64,000 nt of DNA. Source: Cristatella mucedo (taxonomy: Eukaryota; Bryozoa; Phylactolaemata; Cristatellidae). The stretch lies in assembly GCA_009760855.2 (NCBI GenBank), contig WPIO01000259.1, forward strand, positions 93,501 to 157,500, in the 5' to 3' direction. The notes beneath the pieces were generated by a model. The model did not search any database. It was not told where the DNA came from and saw nothing but the letters and a program-made list of their open reading frames with translations. The translations under genes were made by a program, and so were the position numbers. Below are positions 47,178-58,784 of the stretch, piece after piece; position 1 is the stretch's first letter; the number at the start of each line of letters is the position of its first letter.

Positions 47178-47500
47178 GTCCGCGCACGCGCTGGTCGCTC
47201 GACTCGCATTTCGCCGAGCGAATAGGATCGCCACACTTCTGTGACTCGCCATCGAGCAAAGCCACGCCTAACCGCGTCGGCTGGCCCGCCGGCCGGACGT
47301 CCGTCGACCGCAGAGCTACTGGCAGGGTTCGGCTACGAGGCAACGACGGCTGACTCTGCGGCGCTGCCGCCCTCGCGCTGCCGCCCTCGCTGTAGCTTTT
47401 TGTCCCCGGTAGACGCCCGCCCTGTCCGATCAAGAAAGCGCCGCCAGGAGTCGCTATTTATCGGCTGCTACTGCTGCTGCTATTGGCGGTCGGGCTGGTC
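47178..47500 (+). repeat. repeat modules C1 and B1 joined
   Basis: The C1 module (as at 45962-46115) is followed without a gap by B1 (as at 37851-38030). This is the uninterrupted form of the two half-units that flank the virus fossil. Confidence 0.75.
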
Positions 47501-48282
47501 TTCGCTTCGGCGCGCTTCGCCGCGCTTCGCCGCTGGCGTAAGAAATAGTACGAACTCGTTCTATCGACGCTGCTGAAATGGTTGGATTGAACTTTAAGAT
47601 TCATTATTTACTAAGAACCTTTGCAGCCGCCATTGTACGTCGCCAGTGCTTCATGGATGTGCAACCGAACTTCTGCGACATGCTTACTTCTGATACTGTA
47701 CTTTTATAAGTACTGTGACGCTCTCTCGACGGCAGAATTCGAGGCTACAAACTACCGAGACACGAGGCTACAAACTACCTAGACTTGGCGGGAGGCCAAA
47801 ACTCGACAACGAAGAACAGCTGGCTCCGCTTGTGTCGTCTGCTGCTGCTGTTCCGCGGCGCACTGAAAACGTGCTATAATGGTTGCGTGCTACGTCAGCC
47901 AGATTGCGATTGATATTCCTTAATTGCGGTTCCTGAATTTTAAATGCTGGGCGCCGGTTATGCAAAAATCCATGGCTGGGTAGCCTAACAGCCGGGACAG
48001 TGCAGTTGGCAGGGAGTTTGGTGTTTTACCGGTTGAGCTGAGTTGCACTCTAGGCTTTGAGCCGTGCGAGATGCCGTGACATGTTCTGTATTATTAATTA
48101 TATATTATTATATAATGTACTAGGCTTTGAGCCATACGAGAGCGGGTGTACGTCGCGACTAGTTCCGGAAGCCTGCAACCCTCCGTCGCGGTCCAAAAGA
48201 CTTCTCCAAGCCATGAATGAGGACCTGTTGTCATCAAGGTTAAAGGTCGCATTTCGCGGCTTCCGCTTCCTGTACAGTCGGC

Positions 48283-48418
48283 TCGTCCGTCTGTCCGTCT
48301 GCCAGTCTGTCTGTCTGCTCGTCTGTCCGTCTGCTCGTCTGTCCGTCTGCTCGTCTGTCCGTCTGCTCGTCTGTCCGTCTGCTCGTCTGTCCGTCCGCTC
48401 GTCTGTCCGTCTGCTCGC
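48283..48418. repeat. 16-bp minisatellite, expanded (copy 2)
   Basis: About eight units of GTCTGCTCGTCTGTCC with few changes. The copy 1 locus has about half as many. Confidence 0.88.
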
Positions 48419-48892
48419 ACTGGAACTGCGTCTGCAGCTCCAGCAGCTGTGATTGCAAAGTCTCGGGGCTTAGCCGGTATTTATTGCGTGTCCGCCGTTG
48501 CGGCTAGCACCATAACCAGATTTCCTTCGCCGCCATGTTTGATTCCGACGTGTAGAAGCTACAGCCGTCTGTAGAAATGCAAACCAAGCGTCCTTAATTA
48601 TCATGCGACAAATGCAACCGACTAAAGAGCATTATAAAAATAAATATCCTTTCGCTCTGCATAACGATTAGACTACGAGTCCTTATCATACACGTTTAAA
48701 CCATAATGCTACGGCATTGAGCTGCAGTTTTTACAACGGAACTCCCATCAACCGGATGCTTACTTCATCCTGTCGACCCGCTTGCTGAGAATGTAGAGGC
48801 ACAGTCTGTATATGTTTTCAGCGTCATGTTGGCAGGTTGGCAGGTCGGGACAGATCAATAATATATACGAGCTTAGCAGTTGCGGTCATTCC

Positions 48893-49143
48893 CTACCTAG
48901 CCGAACTGCTGCACCAGTTTCAGCCTCCTCGTGCCCTAAGTCTTGCATTGACAATAAATTAGCTACCCATTCCTCCGACCTCGGACCGTTAGCAACAGAA
49001 GCTTGTGCTCTGCAAGTCTTAGACTGTGGAACTTGCTTTGACAATTCTTACGCAACGACATCTAATCTCCTGCTACCAACTGCGGCACATCCTTTCAACC
49101 CGTCATGAGCTGCCACTTTCATGCCACTCAACTCGGAACAGCC
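48893..49143 (+). mobile_element. LINE family A, decayed fragment (copy 2)
   Basis: Same fragment and same breaks as 7640-7885. Confidence 0.8.
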
Positions 49144-49148
49144 CTCTT

Positions 49149-49332
49149 AAATAAATAATAAATAAATACTAGCCGATTTAACAGCCTCTTTTGTATAGTG
49201 ACAGAAGAACTTTACGGCCATCACCACCGCTTGCAGCGGCGATAAAGGATCGCCCGCCGCAATATTCGATCTCACGACCTCGTTCCTGAGGTCGTGAGAT
49301 GCAACCGCTTTACCGGGTGTGCCATCACGTGG
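49149..49332 (-). mobile_element. tRNA-derived SINE, minus strand (copy 2)
   Basis: Counterpart of 7892-8076, almost identical, including the long inverted repeat near 49273-49302. Confidence 0.85.
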
Positions 49333-49950
49333 CGCCTGCCTCTTTGCTGAGCTATGCTTCTCAATTTCTATTTTGTGCCTGTGATGAATTCTAATGAGGT
49401 ATATTATATATAGTAGGAGTAATAAAAGCCACTTACGCTTTAAGTGGAACGATAGAGGAAGCTCTCCTACGTAGCACACTCTTAGTGTGTGTGTGTGTGT
49501 GCGTGACTTTGTGGCGTTACAAATAAAGATGAACACGCAAACGCGTACCATCACCTTTCATAACGGCGTATACCCAGGCTGGCACGGAGTGGCTTAAGTG
49601 GATGGATCACTTTCCAGTTTCGTAATTTAACTTCAGTGAAGGCTGCAAAATGCCTGGCCTGAGAAGTTAAGAATTGTCCTGCATTCACTTATTATAGCCA
49701 TAGGAGCTGTTAAGCTATAGTCTAATGCCACAATAGCTGCCAACGTTCGGAGATAGTTCTTGCAAACACGTGACGAATAATTGCATAGCTGCCACCTCGA
49801 AGCACAGCTAACGTGTAGCTGTACTGACATGGTCAGCCTCCACGCAAAAATATACTCCGTCTGAAGCACGAAATGTTTCAACTATAACTTATTTCTATAT
49901 ATATATATATATATATAACTATAACGTTTTCTGTCTCTTTTTATTATTGT

Positions 49951-50132
49951 CGATAAATAGCTAAATAATAGCTGATTTAACAGCCACTTTCTTTATAGCG
50001 ACAGAAGAGCCTTAATGGCTATCACCACCGCTTGCAGTGGCGATACAGAATCGCCCACCGCAGGATTCGAACCCACGACCTCGGTATCGAGGTAGTGAAA
50101 GCAACAGCCTGACCTAGTGTTCCATCACGTCT
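49951..50132 (-). mobile_element. tRNA-derived SINE, minus strand (copy 2)
   Basis: Counterpart of 9391-9570. Box B reverse complement AGGATTCGAACCC near 50063 is intact. Confidence 0.87.
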
Positions 50133-50139
50133 AATCTCG

Positions 50140-50280
50140 ACTGATTTCTTAGTGACTATTGTCCATGCTCACGATTCAATTGCATTCCCCTTTGCAGCAA
50201 ATGTAAAGCGCCTAGAAAGAGATTGAGTTCTTTGAGGGCGCTTTATCAAGTGCATTTTATTATTATTATTCGTATTATTA
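50140..50280 (+). mobile_element. LINE family B, 3' end (copy 2)
   Basis: Counterpart of 9575-9712, with hairpin AAAGCGCC ... GGGCGCTTT and ATT tail. Confidence 0.87.
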
Positions 50281-50822
50281 AACGGAGAACATTAGAAACA
50301 AGTTTCCGTCCATGTCCGGCAAAAAAATATCTATGCACCGATATCTAAATAGCTTTTAAATGAAAGCGAGATTTTCAATTTGATAAATTAAAGAAGTTTT
50401 GTGAAGCAGTCACAGCTGCGTCACGGTCTGCTTTTGCGGCTATTGCTGGCGCTGAGCAAGTGTGCCACGCGGAATCTCCGATTGCTAGGCCTGCAGACTG
50501 CAGCTGTGCCTGATCGCTTGCGGCCCGTCCTGAGCAGAGGAAGCCCAGACAGAGATGCCTGTGCTAATAAATTATTGCTATGCCCATCGTGGAACTAACG
50601 TCGTCCCCAAAAAAGGAGACGGGCGAACTGTGAACAGTCGCTTAGATTGCTTTGAGCTTAGTGGCAAGTCTACGAAGATTAGGCCCTCACTTAGTTCGTT
50701 GAGCGGTTGGGAGGAGACCGCCGATAGAGACGGTCGGGACGGCTGAGCGCTGCGTGATAGCTGCGGCGGGAGAGACTGTCAGACAGGTGGCGAATTTGGC
50801 TCGCGGGCGCGTGTGCCCGGCG

Positions 50823-51005
50823 GGTGAGCCGTGATGGCTCACTAGGTAAGGCAGTTGCTTTCACGGTTTCGGTCCCGAGGTCGTGGGTTCAATTCCTGCG
50901 GTGGGCAATTCTTGATCGCCACTGCAAGCGGTGGTGATAGCCGTAAAGGCTATTGTGTCGCTATACAAAAAGAGGTTGTTTAATCAGCTGGTATTTATTT
51001 ATTTG
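50823..51005 (+). mobile_element. tRNA-derived SINE, best plus-strand copy, only in copy 2
   Basis: The clearest copy of the family. tRNA-like head: GTGATGGCTCACTAGGTAAG (box A region, about 50831-50850), an inverted-repeat segment, then box B GGTTCAATTCC at 50886-50896. Body: GCCACTGCAAGCGGTGGTGA and CGCTATACAAAAAGAGG. Tail: TATTT repeats at 50991-51004. A real tRNA gene is excluded by the length, the missing acceptor-stem pairing and the tail. Copy 1 lacks it near 10235, so it inserted after the duplication. Confidence 0.9.
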
Positions 51006-51059
51006 TGCGACGGTTAAGGTGGGCTAGGAATTTAAATGCCGTCTTCGACAAATACCTGT

Positions 51060-51240
51060 GTTTTTAAAGTTTCTTTAGGAAAACGGCCTCCGCTGTTAGA
51101 TCTCCCTTGTTATTCACGTCTTAGATTTAGGACTGTTTACCTAAAATGGTGGCTCGAAGCAAATTTAATAATCTCCCTATTTCTGTCTCGGCTTGACTAT
51201 TGCATTCTGTTTTGGTAGGGTACAGGCTTGACTCCTTCAT
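51060..51240 (+). mobile_element. LINE A-like fragment
   Basis: A short piece with TTTCTGTCTCGGCTTGACTA (the SRLDY part of LINE A), decayed, specific to copy 2 and next to the SINE. Confidence 0.55.
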
Positions 51241-51728
51241 GCGATGCACATTCCATTCCATTCCTTCTTGCGATGCACAATCCATTGCGGTGAAAATTCC
51301 GTTGCATTCCACAAGAGCGTGGAGGAGTGAACATTTGGTTCTTGTCGATTTGAGAGAGTTCAAGATTCCTTATTGAATTAAGGTCCGCTCAGAATTTCGC
51401 AGTGCCTACATGTTTCGCCATCTTTGTACCGCAGTCACAATGACTTGGCGCATCGCTACTACGCTGGACAGTTTGCTACAGCCTACACAGAGCCCCGGGA
51501 GGCTTTCACTGGCGCAGGCTAGCCAACATTCTGACTTAGGAAACAGTTTCTAGAAAAGACGTGGCGGGTGAGAGATCGGAGTTAAGGGTGCTTTACGACA
51601 AGAGCCGGAGGAGCAGAGAATGTGGTCCCAGCGTCTGTGAAGGTGCGGATTTCTGAGCCATCAAGTCGAGAGTCGTTTGTGTCTCGCTCAAAGCTGCAGA
51701 TATGACGGAGTGTACTTTGGCCTAGAGG

Positions 51729-51737
51729 GGTATAAAG
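51729..51737 (+). promoter_or_regulatory. candidate TATA box of gene B'
   Basis: GGTATAAAG, about 480 bases before the start codon. Copy 1 has GGTATATAG here. The sequence around it (GGGCC-TAAGCCACGATATCCC) is conserved. Transcription start is not known. Confidence 0.35.
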
Positions 51738-52136
51738 TGGGCCTTAGCCACGATATCCCTTCCGGGAATAAATCGGCTTAGGCCGCATTTACCTCGGGTG
51801 TACTCTAACCTGGGGTTATACTCTTACCTGCTATATCGGAGTCGGCCCGTGCTACTGCCGACCGCCTTGCGGTTAAGACGTCCAGGAGAGCAACGTCGGC
51901 AGCGTCAGCTTTCATCGCCACAGTGCGGACATTTTTAGCTATCGATCCCGAAAATCGATAGGCCGCTCAAAGACGCCGCGACAGGAGCGGAGAAGCGGCG
52001 ACATCGTAGCGTCAATCGGACCGGTACTTGAGCGAGCGCAGGCAGCGAGCAACAGCGGCGCACGACCTCGACCCGAGCGAGTGACGTCGGAGCGGCGTCC
52101 AGTCAGTCTCTCGCCGCGCTCCCGCCTGCACCCTGA

Positions 52137-52193
52137 ATGGACCCGTCGGCCGCGCGGACTTGCGTCGGCGTCATGGCAGAAGGCGAGCGCTAG
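52137..52193 (+). promoter_or_regulatory. upstream ORF of gene B', 18 codons
   Basis: ATG at 52137 and TAG at 52191-52193, 19 bases before the main ATG, different frame. Start, length and stop are the same in copy 1 (10871-10927). It could lower translation of the main frame, if it lies in the mRNA. Confidence 0.45.
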
Positions 52194-52212
52194 TGAGCGT
52201 CGGCGGTGGACA

Positions 52213-53457
52213 ATGGCTGCTGCCGCCGCTGCCACGTGCCGTACCGGTACTGCCGCGGCCGCGGCGGCGCACTATCGCGCGATGCTCGCTGCCCGCTTCA
52301 AAAAATGGCCGCTTCTGCAGGCGGCGAAGAAGACGACGGCTGCGGCTGCCGTCGCGCTGGCGCTCGGGTTGGCTCTGCTCGTGGCTTCCAGTTTCCATCT
52401 GGCCACTCGGCTGCGCTTCGAGCGCTCTCCGCTGCCGGCGCCAGACGCCAGGGTAACGTTAGCGGACAGCCGCTGCTACTGCTTCACAGCGTGCAGCCGA
52501 TTCGAGAGAGCGGACGGAAACGATTCGCAGTTGGAGCTGCAGACCGGGGCCACCGAAATTCGCGCTCAGACGCCTCCCGTTTGGCACGAGAACGAGGCTG
52601 TGCACAAGCAGCAGTACGCGTTTGAGTGTTCGGCCGCGACCGCGGCGTGCTCGCCCGGAGGCAGCCTGGTCGGCGGCGGCGGCGCGCTGCTGGCCGTAGT
52701 TGTGGTGTTCAGCGCGCCCGCAAACGCCGATCGCCGGCGCGCCATCCGCCGCACGTGGGGCTCGCAGGCGGCCGCCTCCGACGCCAAGGTCGTCTTCCTG
52801 CTCGCCTCGCACGGCCTCGACGGCCGCCTGACGGAGCGACTGCTCAGGGAATCCGACGAGCACTCGGATCTGGTCGCGACGTCAAACTTCGTCGACTCGT
52901 ACGACCTGCTCACCGTCAAGTCGGTGGCCATGCTGCAGTGGGCGCGCGACGCGTGCCCGCAGGCGAGCTTCCTCGTCAAAGCAGACGACGACGTGTACCT
53001 GTCTCTGCCCAACTTGTCGCGCGTCCTTCGGCAGATGAGCGCGGCCTCGGGCGCCGGCGGCGGACGGATCATGCTGGGCAGCCGGAGGAATGGTCTCAAA
53101 GTTATCACCGACCCGAAGGACAAGTGGTACAATCCTCTATATCTGAAGCACTACGGCCGCTCTTATCCGGCATACCTGTCGGGCACTGCCTACGTCATCG
53201 CCATGTCCATAGTGGGACAGCTGTTCAGCGCGTCGCAGCTCCTACCGTACGACCTCATGGAGGACGTATTCGTGACGGGCCTGTGCGCCGACAGAGTGGG
53301 CGACGTGCGGCGAGTGAACCACGTGGGTTTCTACGTGTACAAGCGCGGCGCGTGCGACTTTGCAGACCCGGATGTGCTCACTGGTCACGAAATGACCGCG
53401 GACGACATGCTATCCGTCTGGAGGCAGGTGCAGGAAGGACTCTGCCGGAAAGAATAG
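52213..53457 (+). CDS. GT31 beta-1,3-glycosyltransferase-like protein B' (intact)
   Basis: Single-exon gene for a 414-residue type II membrane enzyme of GT31, expected in the Golgi, moving a sugar from a UDP-sugar onto a glycan in beta-1,3 linkage. The ATG at 52213 has A at -3 and G at +4. The frame is open 5' to 52081 without another ATG. A second in-frame ATG at 52282 would give a shorter cytoplasmic tail. Signal anchor at about residues 43-64, after an Ala-rich start; a Cys-containing stem follows; then RRAIRRTW (175-182), DSYDLLTVKS (228-237), the DxD motif ADDDVY (257-262) and EDVFVTG (350-356). It shares motifs, not close sequence, with gene A, so A and B are old paralogues. Codon use is very GC-rich. 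The duplicate at 10947-12180 is broken. Confidence 0.94.
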   Translation: MAAAAAATCRTGTAAAAAAHYRAMLAARFKKWPLLQAAKKTTAAAAVALALGLALLVASSFHLATRLRFERSPLPAPDARVTLADSRCYCFTACSRFERADGNDSQLELQTGATEIRAQTPPVWHENEAVHKQQYAFECSAATAACSPGGSLVGGGGALLAVVVVFSAPANADRRRAIRRTWGSQAAASDAKVVFLLASHGLDGRLTERLLRESDEHSDLVATSNFVDSYDLLTVKSVAMLQWARDACPQASFLVKADDDVYLSLPNLSRVLRQMSAASGAGGGRIMLGSRRNGLKVITDPKDKWYNPLYLKHYGRSYPAYLSGTAYVIAMSIVGQLFSASQLLPYDLMEDVFVTGLCADRVGDVRRVNHVGFYVYKRGACDFADPDVLTGHEMTADDMLSVWRQVQEGLCRKE

Positions 53458-55500
53458 AAAGAACCCGGCGTTCTATCGACGCTGCTGCTGCCAAAGCAGC
53501 TCGGGCGGCGCGTGCAGAAGAAGCCACTATCACCTGCCACGATCACCTGACCATCTGCCGCGGTCGGTAACGGCAAGCGCGGCCACAAACCCCTCCCACC
53601 GAACAGCATCGACGTTTGTTAAATTGCCGGATTCCTACGCGGATCTCTTTTTTATCGCTTTCGTTCGGGTTTTGCCTGAGTTTTCTGCTCGGAAAATGCT
53701 GCTATTAGTTTTTTTACGCTAGGGACATTCCTAGGAGGATCTTGAGCCGCTCTACTAGAATTCAGTAATTGGCGATGGACCGGGGCGAGTTTATAATATT
53801 TATATTTATAGTATAACCAGTCTCGGCCGATCTCGCACGCAAGGCATGATCGGCAGAGGATATGTTAGGACGCATGCGTTTACAACCGAGAAAAGAATGT
53901 ACGTCCAAACGCAGCTGGCGAGCGAGTAGCGATTCCACTTTGGCGCTGCTACTCCGTCCCTTTGCCCGTCTGCTGCAGAAACCAGCCTACGACAGAATAA
54001 TATCGATATAATAGATAATTGACACTAGCGTTATTAAATTAATAAATCACAATTAGTATCTGGGCGACCTAGAGTCATGGCCGCTCACAAATTCAAGCTG
54101 CGTCAGAGTCCCGACTATTTTTTCGTTGCAGCGACTGCTAGACGCAATGCAGCCGGAACGAGCCTTAGCCGACCGAGAAACCATTACGTCACGATTTTCA
54201 AACGGAGTCTTTAGAATAAAAAAACCTTGACTCGGTTGAAAGTGCACCCACAGAATTTCACTCCATTGTGCACTCGCGTTCTCCTGCAGTGTGCTGCAAT
54301 TGACTGCAATGGTCCGGTCCAGTCCGCAATCCGCCGCAAAGCGACCAGAACAAAAGTGCTAGAAGCACTTATTATGATTGCATATTGCACTGCCATTCGG
54401 TTAATGAGTCACTCTTACACTTTCACCACAGTGGCTTTGGCCATTCTGTAGCTACGCAAAAGCAAAAGCGACCCGCTAATCGAACGCTGCCGAGATGGAG
54501 GAAGGCGAGAAGGAGGTAAAAGGCCAGCGAGGGTAAAGGGAAGAAGTGCATAGTCGGGATAATATAAGGGGTACACATCGATAGTTGGAAGCGAAAAACA
54601 CACCTGCCTGATGATCACTGTTCAGTTGATAAGGCTGGCGAATAAGTTGATAAGCTGACGGCATGATAAGTTACAAAAATCGTATGACAAGTCAGGTTCA
54701 AAATCTGCACGATTCGGAGATTTCAAACTATTTCGATTGATGCCATTAGAAAATAGAAGTCTTGCATGCATGGCAGCAGCTTCACTTAAAATCCTGCTTA
54801 AATTAAGGCCAATTTGCAGTAATAAATCAATAAATGCAGCAATAAATCTAACAGAAACCGCACACAGTCGATGGCCAAATTTCGTTTCGCCGTCGCATTT
54901 GGCTCCATAGTGAATTTATACACAGAGTTTTCATACGCCTTCTTGAAACTGTCACTATATGCGTCATCTCTGCATCTTCATCACTATTGGCTGTCCCAGC
55001 GAATGCATCTCCAGGGCCCAAGCGAATCCCCAGAACCATCTCTAAAATAATCAAGAAGACATATCCAGAAACCTCGGGCGTTTAGATCGCCACCACTTCA
55101 TTTAACCGGGCACAGGCGAGCAACTTTAGTTTCTGCTCTTTCTCGCGAGATACTGAGAGACTGCGGCCATCGCGATATACGTTACGATCCAGTTTTACGA
55201 CGATGACGATGATGTCTTGGAGAACCTTGAAAGCGAAAAACCGATCACCAAGATCCCGCCAGCGAGTTTCCAGAAGCGCGCGCACGCATGTTCCGCAAGC
55301 TTCTATCTGGCGGGCGACGGCGGAGAATCGCAGCCGCCTTCCGTTTTAGGCCTTATTGGGTGGGCGTAACCGGCGGACGAAAGCTGCCTTTTTGTTTTGC
55401 GAGCTGTGCCGCCGCGGAGCAATCGCAGGATATTTTCCGTAAGCTCGGCGTCAGAGAAGCGATTATGGCTACTCTGGCAATAAATACGTGGCGTACATAA
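53458..55500. other. 3' flank of gene B', shared noncoding DNA
   Basis: Parallels 12181-14255. A possible polyadenylation signal AATAAA lies at 54041-54046. No gene supported. Confidence 0.5.
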
Positions 55501-55604
55501 ATAAATATGAGTAATCTATATATATTTGTATAGGATATATATATATATACGCGTGTGTGTGTGTGTGCGTGCGTGCGCGTGCATGTGTGGGGAATAAAAA
55601 AAAG

Positions 55605-55665
55605 CTTTTACGGTTATCATCGCCACTTGCAGTGGCGATAAAAAATCGCCCACGGCAGGATTCCA
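55605..55665 (-). mobile_element. tRNA-derived SINE, short piece (copy 2)
   Basis: Body segment ACGGTTATCATCGCCACTTG to GGCAGGATTCCA, minus strand. Truncated at both ends. Confidence 0.7.
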
Positions 55666-55730
55666 GTAAACGAATTGCTGCACAGACAAGAATGCAGGAG
55701 AAGAGTAAGGCTAGGATGCGGTACCGCGGG

Positions 55731-55835
55731 CAAGGAGGAGGTGGAGGAGTAGCAGGACCAGGAGCAGGAGTAGGAGGAGGAAAATGAGGAGGTGGAGGAG
55801 GAGGAGGAAGAGGAGACAGAGGAGGAGATCAGAGA
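55731..55835. repeat. GGA-rich purine repeat
   Basis: Imperfect GGA/GAG triplets. They account for the glutamate-rich and serine-rich open frames here. Not in copy 1. Confidence 0.85.
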
Positions 55836-56277
55836 ATCGAGTCTTGAGCAGGGAGCCATCTTTCCTCGTAAGCTCTCAAGGCGTCGTCTCGAGCTGTCGA
55901 GAGCGACGGCGGCCGATCGGAGCTTTTCCCTTGACGTTCAGTACGGGGACCTTACAGCGTCTGCTTTAAATTTACAAATGCCTTTCCTGAACCAAATTAC
56001 GGTGTGCTGCTTGAATGACTGCGCATGCCGACAAGCTACGGGTCAGCGGAAACATGGCAGCATTGGCAGCTACTTCCGCTCGCTACTCCGGCCGAGCTGC
56101 GCGTGGGTTTACGAATGGCTGCGCTCAGCACTCAGATCAGGCGGATCTCAGCGGCGTCCTGCTCAGCGAGAGCTGACGTGCGAAGCTCAGCTCAGCAACA
56201 CTCTGCCATCGTACGTTCGAGATGCCGTTCTCACTACTGCACAGAAGTACGGTCGCCAGGAAAGCGGTTTAGCAAAC

Positions 56278-57208
56278 GAAGTGGATAGCAATGGCAGCCG
56301 CGTCGCAGCCGACAACTCCGGTCACTAAAGCGTAAGCACGAGCTGACAATCGCGTAGGAGCCGTTACTCACAATCGACTCTGAATTATGTACCTTCTGAA
56401 TGATATTCTTTTAAGAAGACTCGAATGTTTGAAATGAAATGTGCGAAAGCAGAAAAGCTGAAAGCAGGCAGACTTTATTTACTATGAAGCTAACGAGGTC
56501 ATGTAGTCAAAGGAAGAGTCACAGGAAGACGCCACCGCGACGGGATGTAACTGGTCAATGAGGATAAGGTGACCACGCCCATATCGGGGTAAGATTTCAC
56601 AATGTAAACGGTTTGTCCCTAACTAGTAAGCTGGTTTTATCGCTAGATATGAAGAAGCTAAGCCTGGGATAAATCGTACGGGTGTTAGAATTTCGGTTTG
56701 CATCCGACCAGCTGAAGAAGCTAAAGATTCTATCACGCTTTAATTCGCTGCTAAATGACTTGGGCTAAAACAACGAGTGCCTGCGGTGCGTAACCAGTTA
56801 GGCCAGAGCAAGAGAATGAAGAAACCTAAAAGTGAGTCCCGAAAGATGACAAAATTCAAATATGACAAGAAAATGATTCCTCGGAGCCTCTCTCTCTTGT
56901 CAGTTAAATGGAGATGTGACTCGAATCCCTTACTCAGAGTAAATTATTTGAACCTCTTCACTAATAAATTAATTTAAATAGAAGAGCAAGCGACTTCCGC
57001 TAGGTGTCGGTCAGCGTCTTGCGTTAACTTTGTCACATCTCGCCCAGGGGTACGTTGCCAGGAAAGCGGTCTGCAGCAAACAATAGGGATAGCAATGGCG
57101 GCCGAGCAGCAGCCGACAGCTGCTTTCACTCAAGCATAAGCACGAGCTGACAATCGCATAGGAGCCGTTACTCACAATCGACTCTGAATTATGTACCTTC
57201 TGCCACAG
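56278..57208 (+). repeat. internal tandem duplication in copy 2
   Basis: About 120 bases at 56278-56398 recur at 57086-57208 (both with AGCACGAGCTGACAATCGC and GACTCTGAATTATGTACCTT), about 810 bases apart. Copy 1 has this segment only once (15315-15432). The sequence in between (56399-57085) has no gene I recognise. Confidence 0.75.
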
Positions 57209-57924
57209 CTTATTCTTGGCTTGTGCATTAATACTACTATTATTACCAGTAGTAGTAGTACTAGTAGCAGCAGCAGCAGCAGCAGTAGTCAAAGCTTGTG
57301 CGTCCAAGCTCAGCTAACCAGTTTAGAAAGCAGCTGCCGCGCGGGTGACGACGGCGCCGTCAAGCGACAGTCCGCACTGCGAACGCGCGACGCTCTGCGC
57401 TGTGAGCGGCTCTCAGCGCTTCGCCGCTCTTTGGGCCACCGCAGCCAGCTCGGACGACCTGCGTCGCGACGGCTGATTGGGTCGGAAAGCAATTGAGGCT
57501 AAGGAAGACGCGCCGCACCTAACGCCACACTCGCCACTAAGCTAGACAAACGAGCGAGCTGCGACTATTATACTTCATGCTCTGCATCCTTTAAGTCGCA
57601 TTATGCTTTAATAACTAAATCTAACTCTCTTTGTAGAACGGCAAATGATGTTGGGATTCGGCTGCTTTGTATAAGGTGTTTGTCTAAGTTTTATACTCAA
57701 AAGTAAATTAAGTGAGCATACTTTGGTTTGTAAGTCGGAACGTTGCTGAAAGGCAAGAATTAAAATGCCAAGAGCTAAAAGTAGTTAGGATTGAACTGGA
57801 AATATATTGATGTTTAGAGATTTTGAGAACATGATAAAGTCTCCTTTGGTTGCTTCAGCTGATTTTGAGTGTTTATTGAAGCCTGCCTACAACCCAGATG
57901 AAGCTGATTAAGGTTCTTTTAATA

Positions 57925-58098
57925 ACGAAGAATACTAGCTGAATGAGCAGCCTCTTTTTGTGTAGCAACACAAGAGTCAGCTATCACCACCGCTTGCAGC
58001 GGCGATAAAGGATCGTCCAACACACAATTGAAACCACGACCCTGGTGCCGAGGTCGTAAAGAGCAACCGATTTAACTACTCTGTCATCACGGCTGACC
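57925..58098 (-). mobile_element. tRNA-derived SINE, minus strand (copy 2)
   Basis: Counterpart of 16970-17156. In this copy the site next to it (about 57890) has no LINE. Confidence 0.8.
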
Positions 58099-58113
58099 TG
58101 GGACACTTCGTGG

Positions 58114-58213
<100 letters not shown>

Positions 58214-58214
58214 A

Positions 58215-58490
58215 TCCATGTAAGAACTAAAAAACGCACCTATTTAGGATAGCATTTGGTGAGTCCCTGTAACTCGTCCTTTATGTGCTTATGCGTGTTG
58301 ACACTGTGCATGCTGCCACTAACCACACTTGCATGGTGACCCTGTGCTTGTCACCCGTAACCATGTTATTCATGTTGTTTATCAAGCAAGATATTACTCA
58401 CCATTCAATCGCGTTTCCCTTTGCAGCAATATTAAAACGCGTAGAAAGAGTTTGAGTTCTCTGAGGGTGCTTTATCAAGCATATAATTGT
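58215..58490 (+). mobile_element. LINE family B, 3' fragment (copy 2)
   Basis: Counterpart of 17219-17487. Confidence 0.85.
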
Positions 58491-58784
58491 TACTCGTCGA
58501 TAATCGAGATTTTACCGTACTAGTTAGTTAATTGCAGTTTGCTTAATGGACCAGAGTTTTTTCCCCAAGGTCAAGGTGTTTGTGTTAGTTTCTCAGTCGT
58601 GGGCTACGACGGCTGCGAATTGGCTATGCCCCTCGTCCGACACTTGCCAGTATTGCAAACTGCTGCTGTGACTCGTTTACCGTGGTCCGTAGAGGTTCCT
58701 TCCGCTAGCATAGGTCAAGTGACTTTTTATTAAGGTATTATTATTTTATTAAGGTTTATTAACATTTTCTCCTGCACTATAACA

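Noticed and set aside
50823-50896. Possible tRNA gene
   Set aside because: Box A and B are there but no acceptor stem pairs up, and a SINE body and tail follow.
55792-56328. 178-residue glutamate-rich open frame
   Set aside because: Its start is a GGA repeat and the rest is shared noncoding DNA; the frame is not kept in copy 1.
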